Source: BP-464 sp963825415 (GTDB lineage: Bacteria; Actinomycetota; Thermoleophilia; Solirubrobacterales; Solirubrobacteraceae). Taken from it: 64,000 nt of DNA. A program made the position numbers and the translations under genes. Shown in pieces: positions 36,383 through 44,691 of the stretch; the stretch's first letter is position 1; each line of letters opens with the position of its first letter. The stretch is from contig CAWGTD010000003.1 in NCBI GenBank assembly GCA_963825415.1, positions 372,001-436,000 of the forward strand. Direction: 5' to 3'. The notes beneath the pieces were generated by a model. It was not told the origin of the DNA. It saw nothing but the letters and a program-made list of their open reading frames with translations, and did not search any database.

Positions 36383-36414
36383 AGCCCGTCGGACGCCCGA
36401 GCGTCCGGCGGGCT
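36383..36414 (+). terminator. Intrinsic-type terminator after the transporter operon
   Basis: AGCCCGTCGGACGC and GCGTCCGGCGGGCT form a 14-bp stem with one G-U pair and the 4-base loop CCGA, followed by TTCGTCGTCG. It lies 31 bases after the lipoprotein stop codon and ends the oxidoreductase-isomerase-ABC operon. Confidence 0.75.
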
Positions 36415-36436
36415 TCGTCGTCGCCGTGGTGAGCCG

Positions 36437-37060
36437 ATGAGCCCTCCTGCCCTGCTCTGCGATCTCGATGGCGTGCTCGTCGACTCGGGGGCAGTCGTGG
36501 AGCGGGTGTGGCGAGCGTGGGCAGCTCGGCAGGGACTGACGTTCGCCGACGTCCGCCCCTGGATCCACGGAATGCCCTCCGCCCAGGCCGTGGCCACGCT
36601 GGTTCCGTCGGCCGATGCCGTGGCCGAGTCCGCCTGGATCGAGCGCGAGCAGACGATCGACACCGACGGCGTACGCGCCGTCGCGGGCGCCGCAAAGCTG
36701 CTCGAGGGGTGGCCGCAGGACCGGATCGCGATCGTCACTTCCGCCACCCGCGCGCTCGCCACCGCCCGGCTGAGGGCGGCCGACCTGCGAGCTCCTCGAA
36801 CCATGGTGACCGCGGAGTTGGTCGATCGTGGCAAACCCGACCCCGAGGGCTATCTGCTCGCCGCCTCGCTGCTGGATGTCTCGCCGAGTGACTGCGTCGT
36901 CCTCGAGGATGCACCGGCCGGAGTGCGAGCCGGGCGCGACGCGGGCATGCGTGTCATCGGCGTGACGACGACCCACACCACCGCGGAGCTGGCGCCGGCC
37001 GCCGAGTTCGTGGCCGATCTCGCCGAGGTGTGGGCCGCGCTGGTGCGTCCGCGGAACTAG
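36437..37060 (+). CDS. HAD family hydrolase, beta-phosphoglucomutase/sugar phosphatase branch
   Basis: 207 residues. Motif I is CDLDGVLVDSG (nucleophile Asp, acid/base Asp), motif II VTSATR, motif III the Lys in RGKPDPEGYLLAA, and motif IV VVLEDAPAGVRAGRDAGM. Likely a cytoplasmic sugar-phosphate phosphatase or phosphomutase. It lies just after the transporter operon but beyond its terminator, so shared regulation is not shown. Confidence 0.9.
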   Translation: MSPPALLCDLDGVLVDSGAVVERVWRAWAARQGLTFADVRPWIHGMPSAQAVATLVPSADAVAESAWIEREQTIDTDGVRAVAGAAKLLEGWPQDRIAIVTSATRALATARLRAADLRAPRTMVTAELVDRGKPDPEGYLLAASLLDVSPSDCVVLEDAPAGVRAGRDAGMRVIGVTTTHTTAELAPAAEFVADLAEVWAALVRPRN

Positions 37061-37178
37061 GTGAAGCTCATGCGCTGTGCGGTCATGGCTGGGGAGGTTC
37101 GCTCCGGCGCGCCCGGCGCCGGGCGGCCGTGCAGCTTTGCGCAACTTCTGGGCCCCGATTCGGCCACCGGCGGAAGGG

Positions 37179-38558
37179 ATGCGAGCGCGCGGGGCGTACT
37201 GGACATCCGTGGACGGATCCACCTCTGCACCGCGGGCCTTCCTGCCCGGAGTGGCGCTGATGCTCGCCGGGACGGTGACGATCGCCGCGCTCGCCTCACC
37301 GGCGCGGATCGGCGAGCGCCCGGGCGTGTTCGTGGCGCTGGTCGCCGGGGTCCTGGCGCTCGACGTCCTGCGCATCGACGTCTTCGAACGCGGGCGCGTC
37401 TCGCCGGCGGCCGTGCCCGCCATCGCGCTGGCGATGCTGTTCGGGCCGCTGGGGCCGATCGCCGCCGAGGCGTTGATCGCCGTGGTCCGCGGCGCGCGGC
37501 GGATCGGAGCGCGGCCGATCCTCGCCGACCTCGGCATGCTGTCGCTGACCGGCGCCGCCACCGCTTACGTCTGGAGCGCGCTCTCGCCACACGGCACCAC
37601 CGCGATGCTCGCGGCCGGCCTGGCCACCGGGCTGACCAGCTACCTCGTCAACGCCGGATTGCTCGTGGGTCTGATGTCGGTCGGCAGCGGACTGCGTCCG
37701 CTCGTCGCGTGGCGCGAGCACTGGGCATGGCTCTGGCCCCATTACCTCGGCTTCGGCGCGCTGGCCGCCGCCCTGGTCGTCGCGGAGGGCTCGATCGGCG
37801 CCACCGCGCTGGTGCTGCTGGCCATCCCGGTCGCGCTGCTGTGGGCGGGCGAGCACCAGTACGTCACGCGCTCGCGCGGGGCTGTCATCGAGCTGCGCGC
37901 CAAGCACGCCGAGCTGGAGGTCGTCAACGCCTGCCTGCTCAAGCTGCTGGAGGACAAGCAACTCCTCGTGGCCCGCATGCACCGCTCCTACGTCTCGACG
38001 GTGACCTCGCTCGCCCGCACGATCGAGGCCAAGGACCCCTATACCGGCGGCCACACCGAGCGCGTGGCAGAGATCGCCTGCCTGATCGCCGCCGAGGTCG
38101 GCTTCTGCGAGGACGACATCAGGGCGGTTCGCGTCGGCGCGGTGATCCACGACATCGGCAAGGTCGGCGTTCCGGACCGCGTCCTGCTCAAGCCCGGCGC
38201 GCTCGACGCCGCCGAGCTCGCGCTGATCAACCGCCACCCCGAGATCTCCACATACATCCTCAGCGAGCTCGACCTGCCGCCGCTGGTCAAGCAGATGGTG
38301 CGCAGCCACCACGAGCGCTACGCGGGCGGCGGCTACCCCGACGGCCTCGCCGGCGAGGCGATCCCGCTGGCCGCGCGCATCCTGTCGGTCGCCGACGCGC
38401 TGGACGCGATGACATCCGACCGCCCGTACCGGCCGGGTCGCCCGCTCGCCTCCGCTCTGGAGGAGATCGACCGGCGCGCCGGGGAGCAGTTCTGCCCGCG
38501 GGTGGTCGCCGCGTTGCACGACTGCCTCGACGAGTCGCGCACGGCCCTGGCCGCGTAA
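37179..38558 (+). CDS. Membrane-anchored HD-GYP domain protein
   Basis: 459 residues from the ATG at 37179. The N-terminal half has six or seven hydrophobic helices, a MASE-like sensor module (about 20-215). After a coiled-coil linker (about 225-260) comes the HD-GYP domain: HTERVAEIACLIAAEVG, VIHDIGKVGVPDRVLLKPG (HD), HHERYAGGGYPDGL (GYP) and ILSVADALDAMTSDRPYR. Such enzymes hydrolyse cyclic di-GMP or related cyclic dinucleotides. The upstream in-frame GTG at 37077 is less likely as start because the extra residues are low complexity. Confidence 0.88.
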   Translation: MRARGAYWTSVDGSTSAPRAFLPGVALMLAGTVTIAALASPARIGERPGVFVALVAGVLALDVLRIDVFERGRVSPAAVPAIALAMLFGPLGPIAAEALIAVVRGARRIGARPILADLGMLSLTGAATAYVWSALSPHGTTAMLAAGLATGLTSYLVNAGLLVGLMSVGSGLRPLVAWREHWAWLWPHYLGFGALAAALVVAEGSIGATALVLLAIPVALLWAGEHQYVTRSRGAVIELRAKHAELEVVNACLLKLLEDKQLLVARMHRSYVSTVTSLARTIEAKDPYTGGHTERVAEIACLIAAEVGFCEDDIRAVRVGAVIHDIGKVGVPDRVLLKPGALDAAELALINRHPEISTYILSELDLPPLVKQMVRSHHERYAGGGYPDGLAGEAIPLAARILSVADALDAMTSDRPYRPGRPLASALEEIDRRAGEQFCPRVVAALHDCLDESRTALAA

Positions 38559-38570
38559 CGTCCGCGGCCG

Positions 38571-39980
38571 ATGCGCCGCACCAAGATCGTCGCCACCCTC
38601 GGGCCGGCTTCCCGCGACCCGGAGACGCTCGTGCGGATGGTCGAGGCCGGAATGGACGTCGCGCGGCTGAACTTCTCCCACGCGACCCACGAGGTCCACG
38701 CGGAGACGATCGAACTCGTACGCGACGCCTCCAACCGCGTCGGCAGGCCGGTCGCCGTGCTGCAGGACCTGCCCGGACCCAAGCTGCGCATCGGCGAGCT
38801 CGCCGAGGGCGTCGTCGAGCTCAAGGCCGGCGACACGCTGACGTTCGCGTGCCGCGACGACGGCACCGTCGGCGACGCGCGGCGGATGACCGTCTCGTGG
38901 CCGGGCCTCGTCGACGCCGTCGCGCCCGGGGAAGTGCTCTACCTGGCCGACGGCGCCGTGCGCCTGCGCGCAAAGGCCGTACGAGCGGGCGAGGGCGAGC
39001 TGGACTGCAACGTCGAGGTCGGCGGAGCGGTCGCGACCCGGCAGGGGCTGAACATCCCAGGCCCGGCGAACGAGCTGCCGGCCGTGCCTGCCGAGGATCT
39101 CGAGCATCTGCGCGCCGGCCTGCAGATGGGCGTCGACATGGTCGCGCTGTCGTTCGTGCGCACCGCGGAGGACGTGACCTCGGTGCGCGAGCACACGCGC
39201 GTGCCGCTGATCGCCAAGATCGAGAAGCCCCAGGCGGTCGAGAACGCCGAGGACATCTTCCATGCGGCCGACTGCATCATGGTCGCCCGCGGCGACCTCG
39301 GAATCGAGCTGCCGATCGAGGAGGTCCCGATCGTCCAGAAGCGCCTGCTCGCGCTTGCCGGCCGCCTCGCGCGGCCGTCGATCACGGCGACGCAGATGCT
39401 CGACTCGATGGTCACCTCCTCGCGGCCGACCCGCGCCGAGGTGGCCGACGTCGCCAACGCGATCCTCGACGGCACCGACGCGGTGATGCTCTCCCAAGAG
39501 ACGGCGATCGGCGCCCATCCGGTCGGCGCGATCGAGATGATGGCCGCCGTCGCCGTCCACACCGAGAAGGTGGCGCCCTACCGGGAGTGGAACGAGCACC
39601 GCGTGGCGCGCGACGGCCGCGACCCGGCCTACACGATCGCCTACAGCGCGTGCTCGGCGGCCCGCGAGCTCGACCTCGACGCGCTCGTGATCCCGACGCT
39701 GTCGGGACGCTCGGCGCGCCTGGTGTCCGCGCACCGCCCGACGGTGCCGATCTACGCGCTCTCCCCCGGCCGCGAGACCGTCCGGCGCTGCAACCTGATG
39801 TGGGGCGTGCGCGCGGAGTCGATGCGCCGCCACGAGGTCACCGAGGAGCTGATCGCCGACGCCGTGCAGCGCGTCATCGAGCTCGGCTGGTGCGCCCGCG
39901 GGCAGCGGGTCGGCATCACTGCGGGGCTTCCGAGCGGGAAGCCGGGGACGACCTCGCTCTTCCAGGTCCAAACGGTGTAG
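38571..39980 (+). CDS. pyk: Pyruvate kinase
   Basis: 469 residues. It makes pyruvate and ATP from PEP and ADP. N-terminal TKIVATLGPASRDPETLVRM, active-site IAKIEKPQAVEN (catalytic Lys), VARGDLGIELP (metal-binding Asp) and ITATQMLDSMVTSSRPTRAE are all present. A TAACGT -10 box nine bases before the ATG overlaps the end of the HD-GYP gene; no Shine-Dalgarno. It ends convergent with the TVP38 gene across a shared hairpin. Confidence 0.97.
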   Translation: MRRTKIVATLGPASRDPETLVRMVEAGMDVARLNFSHATHEVHAETIELVRDASNRVGRPVAVLQDLPGPKLRIGELAEGVVELKAGDTLTFACRDDGTVGDARRMTVSWPGLVDAVAPGEVLYLADGAVRLRAKAVRAGEGELDCNVEVGGAVATRQGLNIPGPANELPAVPAEDLEHLRAGLQMGVDMVALSFVRTAEDVTSVREHTRVPLIAKIEKPQAVENAEDIFHAADCIMVARGDLGIELPIEEVPIVQKRLLALAGRLARPSITATQMLDSMVTSSRPTRAEVADVANAILDGTDAVMLSQETAIGAHPVGAIEMMAAVAVHTEKVAPYREWNEHRVARDGRDPAYTIAYSACSAARELDLDALVIPTLSGRSARLVSAHRPTVPIYALSPGRETVRRCNLMWGVRAESMRRHEVTEELIADAVQRVIELGWCARGQRVGITAGLPSGKPGTTSLFQVQTV

Positions 39981-39983
39981 CAC

Positions 39984-40007
39984 GGCGCTGGCCGTCCGGG
40001 CCGCGCC
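39984..40007. terminator. Bidirectional hairpin between convergent genes
   Basis: GGCGC-T-GGCC pairs with GGCCGCGCC around the loop GTCCG, giving a 9-bp stem with one bulged T. It sits in the 32-base gap between the stops of pyk and the TVP38-family gene and could stop transcripts from both sides. Confidence 0.45.
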
Positions 40008-40012
40008 CTCGA

Positions 40013-40672
40013 TCACGACGGTCTACGTCCGGCCGACTGAGACCGAAACGCGATCGCACCGCCGATCGCCATCGCGACGAGCAGGCCGATGGCGACCAGC
40101 GCGGTCGGCGAGCCCAGGTCGCCGAGGTGGCCGCCGAGCGCGGCGTACGCGAACGCGCGCGGCGAGGCGCCGATCGCCGTCGCAGCGGCGAAGGCGCGCA
40201 GCGAGACGGGTGACAGCCCCGCCGTGTAGTTGACGAGGTTGTACGGGACCGCGGGCGCCAGCCGGGCGTAGAGCACCGCGAAGAACCCGCGCTCGGCGAT
40301 CCAGGCGCGGATCGCACGCACCCGCCTGCCGGCCACCGCCACGACGGCGTCGTGCGCCCAGTAGCGGCCGACGAGGAATGCCAGGCACCCGCCGGCGGTG
40401 GCGGCCACGATCGCCACCGGCGTTCCCAGCGCGGTGCCGAACAGCAGGCCCGCCGCCCCGGCCAGCAGCGGCCCGGGAAACATCATCACCGTCAGCAGCG
40501 CGGAGGCAGCGATGAAGATCAGCGGGCCGGCGACCCCGTAGCCGTCGAACCAGTCCTGGACCTTGTCGGACGACAGCGAGCCGCTGACCGCGAAGGCGAC
40601 GAAGAACGTGAGCAGGACGGCGGCGAGCGAGGCGATCCGCAGCCACGGCCGGCCGGGTGGGGGCGTGTTCAC
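40013..40672 (-). CDS. TVP38/TMEM64 (VTT domain) family membrane protein
   Basis: 219 residues with about six hydrophobic helices. The VTT/SNARE-associated domain signature is FPGPLLAGAAGLLFGTALGT (about 66-85) with the later LVGRYWAHDAVV and LYARLAPAVPYNLVNYTAGL, a re-entrant-loop region like that of DedA proteins. Likely a lipid or small-solute carrier; role unknown. The GTG start overlaps the stop of the ABC1 kinase gene (GTGA), so they form one operon. Confidence 0.88.
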   Translation of the reverse strand: MNTPPPGRPWLRIASLAAVLLTFFVAFAVSGSLSSDKVQDWFDGYGVAGPLIFIAASALLTVMMFPGPLLAGAAGLLFGTALGTPVAIVAATAGGCLAFLVGRYWAHDAVVAVAGRRVRAIRAWIAERGFFAVLYARLAPAVPYNLVNYTAGLSPVSLRAFAAATAIGASPRAFAYAALGGHLGDLGSPTALVAIGLLVAMAIGGAIAFRSQSAGRRPS

Positions 40673-42105
40673 ATGCGGGCCGGCGCGCGCCCTGCGTAGA
40701 AGGCGGCCTCCTGGGCGCCGAGCTCGGTGACGGGCTCGTCGCCGTAGATCCACTCGCGGGCGACGCGGTGCCAGTTGGCGGTCGCGCGCAGCTGGCTGAG
40801 GACGGCGAGCGTCAGCATCTCCAGGCGCCGGCCGAAGAGGTGCTCGGTCGGAAGCGTCTCGTGGCGCATCGTCCCGAAGTAGGGGGAGCGCGGATCGCTC
40901 ATCGTGATCATGACCTCGGTGGCGATCTCCGGCTCGAGCTGGATCTCCTCGTCGCGTGTGTACCACCACGTGAAGTCGTCGAACATCGCGAGGATCTTCT
41001 CGTCGGTGTAGTGCGTGATGTCGCCGATGAACCCGCCGCGGTGCAGGGTCTCGATCAGCCTCGCGCCGTCGCGCGCGACACCGAGGCGCTGCGTCTCGAG
41101 CTCGAACTCGGCGATCGTCGCGGGGATCCGCTTGAACAGCCCGAAGTCCAGGAACGCCATCCGGCCGTCGTCGAGCAGCAGGCAGTTGCCGGGGTGCGGG
41201 TCGCCGGAGAACTGGTGGTGGCGGTACATGCAGCCGAAGTAGAAGCGGAAGATGATCTCGCCGATCCGGTCGCGCTCGGCCTTCGGCAGCTGCTTCATCT
41301 CTTCGAACCCGCGGCCCTCGACGAACTCGCTGACGACCACCTTCTCGCGCGACAGCGAGGTGACGACGTCGGGCACGACGATGAACGGGTGGTCGCGGTA
41401 GATACGCGCGATCCGCCGCTGGTTGGATGCCTCGAGCTCGTAGTCGAGCTCCTCCTCGATACGTTCGCGGATCTCCTGGCCCAGCGCCTTGGGGTCGAGC
41501 CCCGGCGCCACGCGCTTCATCAGCCGCAGGATCACCCCGAGGTTCTGCATGTCGGCCCGCACGGCCGTCGCCACGCCGGGGTACTGCACCTTGACGGCCA
41601 CCCGCCGGCCGTCCTCCAGCCGCGCGCTGTAGACCTGGCCGATCGAGGCCGCGGCGATCGGGACGGGGTCGAAGCTCTCGAAGACGTCCTCGATGCGCTC
41701 GCCGTACTCGCTCTCGATGACCTTCTTCATGTCCTTGAACGACACGTTGGGAGCCGCGTCGCGAAGCTCGGCGAGCTTGGCCTGGAAGTCCTCGCGGAAC
41801 TCCTCGGGCACCAGGCCGACGTCGAGGAACGACATCACCTGGCCGAGCTTCATCGCCGCGCCCTTCATCGTCCCCAGCACGGCGACGATCTGTTCGGCGG
41901 TCTCGAGCTGGCGGCGCTCGAGCGCGCGCCTGCCGGACTCCTCGGTGCGGGTGACGTTCGCCGCGCGGGTGCCGAGCTGGCGGGCGGCGGTGGTCGCCGC
42001 CACGCCGCCGATCTTGCTCAGGCGCCGCAGCCGGGAAGTGGGGATCGCGTCCTTGTCAGCGATGCGACAAGCGTACGATGCGCCCGTGCGGCCGGTCCGT
42101 CCCAT
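40669..42105 (-). CDS. ABC1/AarF (UbiB-like) atypical kinase, start uncertain
   Basis: About 460-478 residues. The kinase-like core has AAMKLGQVMSFLD (KxGQ motif), AAASIGQVYSA, VAVKVQYPG (Lys), SGDPHPGNCLLL (catalytic loop) and LDFGLFK. In UbiB relatives this drives isoprenoid quinone or lipid metabolism as an ATPase or kinase. The expected start is near position 42063 (ADKDAIPTSRL), but that codon is ATC. The only upstream in-frame ATG is at 42105, which overlaps the divergent gene; a shorter GTG start is at 42003. It is coupled to the TVP38 gene. Confidence 0.87.
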   Translation of the reverse strand: MGRTGRTGASYACRIADKDAIPTSRLRRLSKIGGVAATTAARQLGTRAANVTRTEESGRRALERRQLETAEQIVAVLGTMKGAAMKLGQVMSFLDVGLVPEEFREDFQAKLAELRDAAPNVSFKDMKKVIESEYGERIEDVFESFDPVPIAAASIGQVYSARLEDGRRVAVKVQYPGVATAVRADMQNLGVILRLMKRVAPGLDPKALGQEIRERIEEELDYELEASNQRRIARIYRDHPFIVVPDVVTSLSREKVVVSEFVEGRGFEEMKQLPKAERDRIGEIIFRFYFGCMYRHHQFSGDPHPGNCLLLDDGRMAFLDFGLFKRIPATIAEFELETQRLGVARDGARLIETLHRGGFIGDITHYTDEKILAMFDDFTWWYTRDEEIQLEPEIATEVMITMSDPRSPYFGTMRHETLPTEHLFGRRLEMLTLAVLSQLRATANWHRVAREWIYGDEPVTELGAQEAAFYAGRAPARM

Positions 42106-43492
42106 GGTGGTGGCGCTCGTCGCCGCCGCGACCGCGATCTTCGCCCCGACGGCCGAGGCACTGGTCCCCTTGCAGCGGATCACCAGCCCGTCGGGCCTGA
42201 CGAACATCAACCTCGGCAACGACCTGAGCTGTCAGATCACCGCCCAGGGCGACCCCCAGCCGTCGTTCGAGCCCATCGGATCGACGCTCGCCGACTGCGG
42301 CACCTACGTGCTGACGTCCAACTCGGCCACCGGCGAGGTGCAGCTCTTCGGCCCCAGCGAGCGCGTGTTCCTGCCCACCCCCGACCAGCTCTATACGCCG
42401 GATGCGAGCAACGGCCCGAACGGGCAGCAGCGGGTCGACGCGGGCAACGGCACCGTCGCGGTCAACACGCAGGTCCTGCTCGGCACGACCGGCCTGAACG
42501 TCACGCAAACCGACGTCCACACCGCGGGCTCGAACCTGTACGTGTCGGGGCTCGACATCCAGAACAACGACCCCGCCGTTGCCTACGACGTCACCGTCTC
42601 GCACCTGTTCCTGTGCTTCCTGCAGGGGGGCACGGGCGGCGACTTCGGCTTCCACGACCTCCAGGGCGGGGAGCACCCGGGCTGCGCGACCGGCCCCGGC
42701 GTGAGCCCGTTCCGCAACGAGGGGCTGACCGGCCTCGACGGCGCCCCCAACTGGGTGGTCGTCCAGTACGGCGCCACCGACGGCCTGCTGCGCGCCGGGC
42801 CCTTCCCGAACGCCTGCTCGACGTGCGCCGTGAGCTCCGACCTGATGGTCGGGCTCTCCTGGACCCGCCATCTGAACCCGGGAGCGGCATCCGGCGACAT
42901 CGCGTGGCACACGCTCTCCAGCGGACCGCAGGGAGGGGCGCCAGAGGCCGAGCGCACCGCCAACGCGGCTACGCAGAGCGGCACGGTCCGAGTACAGGCA
43001 CCGGGCGGGCAGTTCGTCGACCTCGCCGGCACGCAGTCGATTCCGGTCGGGTCGGTTGTCGACACGACGAAGGGCGTCGTGACGCTGACCGCCGCGGCGA
43101 CCGGCAAGGCCAAGACGCAGCGCGGGACGTTCGGCGGCGGTGTCTTCAAGTTCACGCAGGCCGCCAAGCGGGTTCGTGGCAAGCGCCGGCTGACCACGAA
43201 GCTGACCCTCAGGGGCGGCAAGTTCAGCGCCTGCAACACGCGCGCCGCGCCGGACGCGGGCTCGGCGCGCCGGCGGGTGGTCCGCTACCTCGCGGCGAAG
43301 GCCAACGGCCAGTTCACCGTGGTCGGCAAGTACTCGTCGGGCCTCGAGCGCGGGACCACGTGGCGCACGTCGGACACCTGCGGCGGCACGCTCACCACGG
43401 TCACGAAGGGAACCGTCGCGGTCAACGACTTCGCCAAGCGCAAGACCGTGCTGGTCCGCGCCGGCCGCAGCTACCTCGCCCGGCCGCGATAG
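42086..43492 (+). CDS. Secreted protein with a C-terminal clade-specific beta-rich domain
   Basis: 468 residues. A signal peptide (MRPVRPMVVALVAAATAIF, cleavage near AEA-LV) is followed by a beta-rich body. The last about 150 residues read as a distinct domain: IPVGSVVDTTKGVVTLTAA, GTFGGGVFKFTQ, GKYSSGLERGTTWRTSDTC and VNDFAKRKTVLVRAGRSYLA. I associate similar domains with Solirubrobacter-type proteins, where they often close surface proteins. Function unknown. TACGAT at 42074-42079 lies six bases before the GTG, supporting a leaderless start there. Confidence 0.8.
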   Translation: MRPVRPMVVALVAAATAIFAPTAEALVPLQRITSPSGLTNINLGNDLSCQITAQGDPQPSFEPIGSTLADCGTYVLTSNSATGEVQLFGPSERVFLPTPDQLYTPDASNGPNGQQRVDAGNGTVAVNTQVLLGTTGLNVTQTDVHTAGSNLYVSGLDIQNNDPAVAYDVTVSHLFLCFLQGGTGGDFGFHDLQGGEHPGCATGPGVSPFRNEGLTGLDGAPNWVVVQYGATDGLLRAGPFPNACSTCAVSSDLMVGLSWTRHLNPGAASGDIAWHTLSSGPQGGAPEAERTANAATQSGTVRVQAPGGQFVDLAGTQSIPVGSVVDTTKGVVTLTAAATGKAKTQRGTFGGGVFKFTQAAKRVRGKRRLTTKLTLRGGKFSACNTRAAPDAGSARRRVVRYLAAKANGQFTVVGKYSSGLERGTTWRTSDTCGGTLTTVTKGTVAVNDFAKRKTVLVRAGRSYLARPR

Positions 43493-44215
43493 CTACCCGC
43501 GCTGGACCTGCGAGCCGGGCACGATGTCGTCGCGCCCGTCGGGCCAGCGCACCCACGCCTTGTGCCCGCCGTCGTAGTCGTCGCCCCACAGGACGAGCGT
43601 CGCGGGATCGCCGAAGGCCGTGCACGACTCGTCGCCCTCGCCGTCGACCCCGCGCCAGACGCGCACGAACGGGTTGTTCTCGGTTTCCTCGGCCACCGTC
43701 GTCGGTTCGGTGTGGCCGGGGCGGATCGTCGTCTCGGCCGGCAACGTCAGCAGCGTGTCCATGATCGAGCTGCGCAGGTCCTCGAAGGTCGTATGGCCGG
43801 GCGCCCGGACGCCGCCCACCGAGCCCCGGAACAGCGTGTCGCCGGTGAAGACCTCATCACCGATGAGGAACGAGAGCATCCCGGCGGTGTGCCCCGGTGT
43901 GTGCAGCGCGCGGACATCGAGGCCCGCGTAGCTGCCGTCGGCGAACGGCTCGGCGTCCTCGATCCCCTCGCGCTCGTCGGCGAGCACGCGGATGTCCGGC
44001 CAGCGCTCGCGGATCGCTCCGACCTCGCTGATGTGATCGAAGTGGTGGTGGGTGAGCAGCACCGCGGTGGGCGTCAGCCCGCGGCGCTCGGCCGCCTCGA
44101 ACAGCGGGTCCATCGGGCCGCCGGCGTCGATGAACAGCGCCTCGCCGCCGTCCTCGGCCGCGACCAGGTAGGTGTTCGACAGGAACTGGGGGTGCATCGA
44201 GCGCTCGACGATCAT
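43493..44215 (-). CDS. MBL-fold hydrolase, glyoxalase II-like
   Basis: 240 residues. The metal ligands are in LLTHHHFDHISE (HHxxDH), ALHTPGHTAGMLSF and EVFTGDTLFRG, with TTIRPGHTEPTT. This is the hydroxyacylglutathione hydrolase pattern, so it may hydrolyse a thioester such as that made by a lactoyl-thiol lyase. Divergent from a glyoxalase I-like gene (44310) across 94 bases rich in hairpins, which supports a methylglyoxal-detoxifying pair; the thiol cofactor in this lineage may not be glutathione. Confidence 0.87.
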   Translation of the reverse strand: MIVERSMHPQFLSNTYLVAAEDGGEALFIDAGGPMDPLFEAAERRGLTPTAVLLTHHHFDHISEVGAIRERWPDIRVLADEREGIEDAEPFADGSYAGLDVRALHTPGHTAGMLSFLIGDEVFTGDTLFRGSVGGVRAPGHTTFEDLRSSIMDTLLTLPAETTIRPGHTEPTTVAEETENNPFVRVWRGVDGEGDESCTAFGDPATLVLWGDDYDGGHKAWVRWPDGRDDIVPGSQVQRG

Positions 44216-44230
44216 CGGCGGTAGCTTGCC

Positions 44231-44300
44231 AGGCCATGGCCTCAGAACTCATCCCAAGGGGGCTTCGCCCCCTACGCCCTTCGGGCTAACCCCCGGTTAG
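44231..44300. repeat. Cluster of palindromes in the divergent gap
   Basis: Four palindromes lie in 70 bases: AGGCCATGGCCT (44231-44242), AGGGGGC-TTC-GCCCCCT (44257-44273), GCCC-TTC-GGGC (44276-44286) and CTAACC-CCC-GGTTAG (44286-44300 region). Three have 3-base loops. Together they look like a REP-type or multi-site regulatory unit rather than a terminator, since the flanking genes diverge. Whether other copies exist in the genome is unknown. Confidence 0.5.
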
Positions 44301-44309
44301 AACTTCACC

Positions 44310-44681
44310 ATGGAACTCATCCACACGTGCTACAGAATCGGCGAGATCGACCGCTCGGTCGCCTTCTACGAGGCGCTCGGGTTCGAGGAGGTCGGCCGGC
44401 TGCCGATCCGCGAGGAGGCGATCAACGTCTTCATGGGCCTGCCTGGCGACGGCGCGCGGCTGGAGCTGACCTACAACTTCGGCGTGGACTCCTACGAGCT
44501 GGGCACGGGTTACAACCACATCGCGGTGACGGTGGACGACTTCGACCAGGTGCTGCCGCGCCTGGCCGAGCAGGGCATCGAGCCCGAGAAGCCGCCGTAC
44601 ACGGTCCGCGACGGCGGCTCGCGGCTGTGCTTCGTGCGCGACCCCGACGGCTATCGGATCGAGCTGATCGAGCGCGGGTAG
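44310..44681 (+). CDS. Glyoxalase I-like (VOC) protein
   Basis: 123 residues, vicinal-oxygen-chelate fold. IHTCYRIGEIDRSVAFYEALGFEEV (start), LELTYNFGVDSYELGTGYNHIAVTVDDFD and FVRDPDGYRIELIERG match GloA-type lactoylglutathione lyases, with metal ligands His4, Glu53-like, His71-like and Glu119-like positions. It converts a thiol-methylglyoxal adduct to the lactoyl thioester. Divergent from a glyoxalase II-like gene. The gene ends eleven bases before the amidase-glycosyltransferase gene. Confidence 0.9.
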   Translation: MELIHTCYRIGEIDRSVAFYEALGFEEVGRLPIREEAINVFMGLPGDGARLELTYNFGVDSYELGTGYNHIAVTVDDFDQVLPRLAEQGIEPEKPPYTVRDGGSRLCFVRDPDGYRIELIERG

Positions 44682-44691
44682 TACTCAGGGC

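Noticed and set aside
37061..40213. A plus-strand open frame of about 1050 codons across the HD-GYP and pyk genes
   Set aside because: It is a shifted frame over two well conserved genes and has no family motifs.
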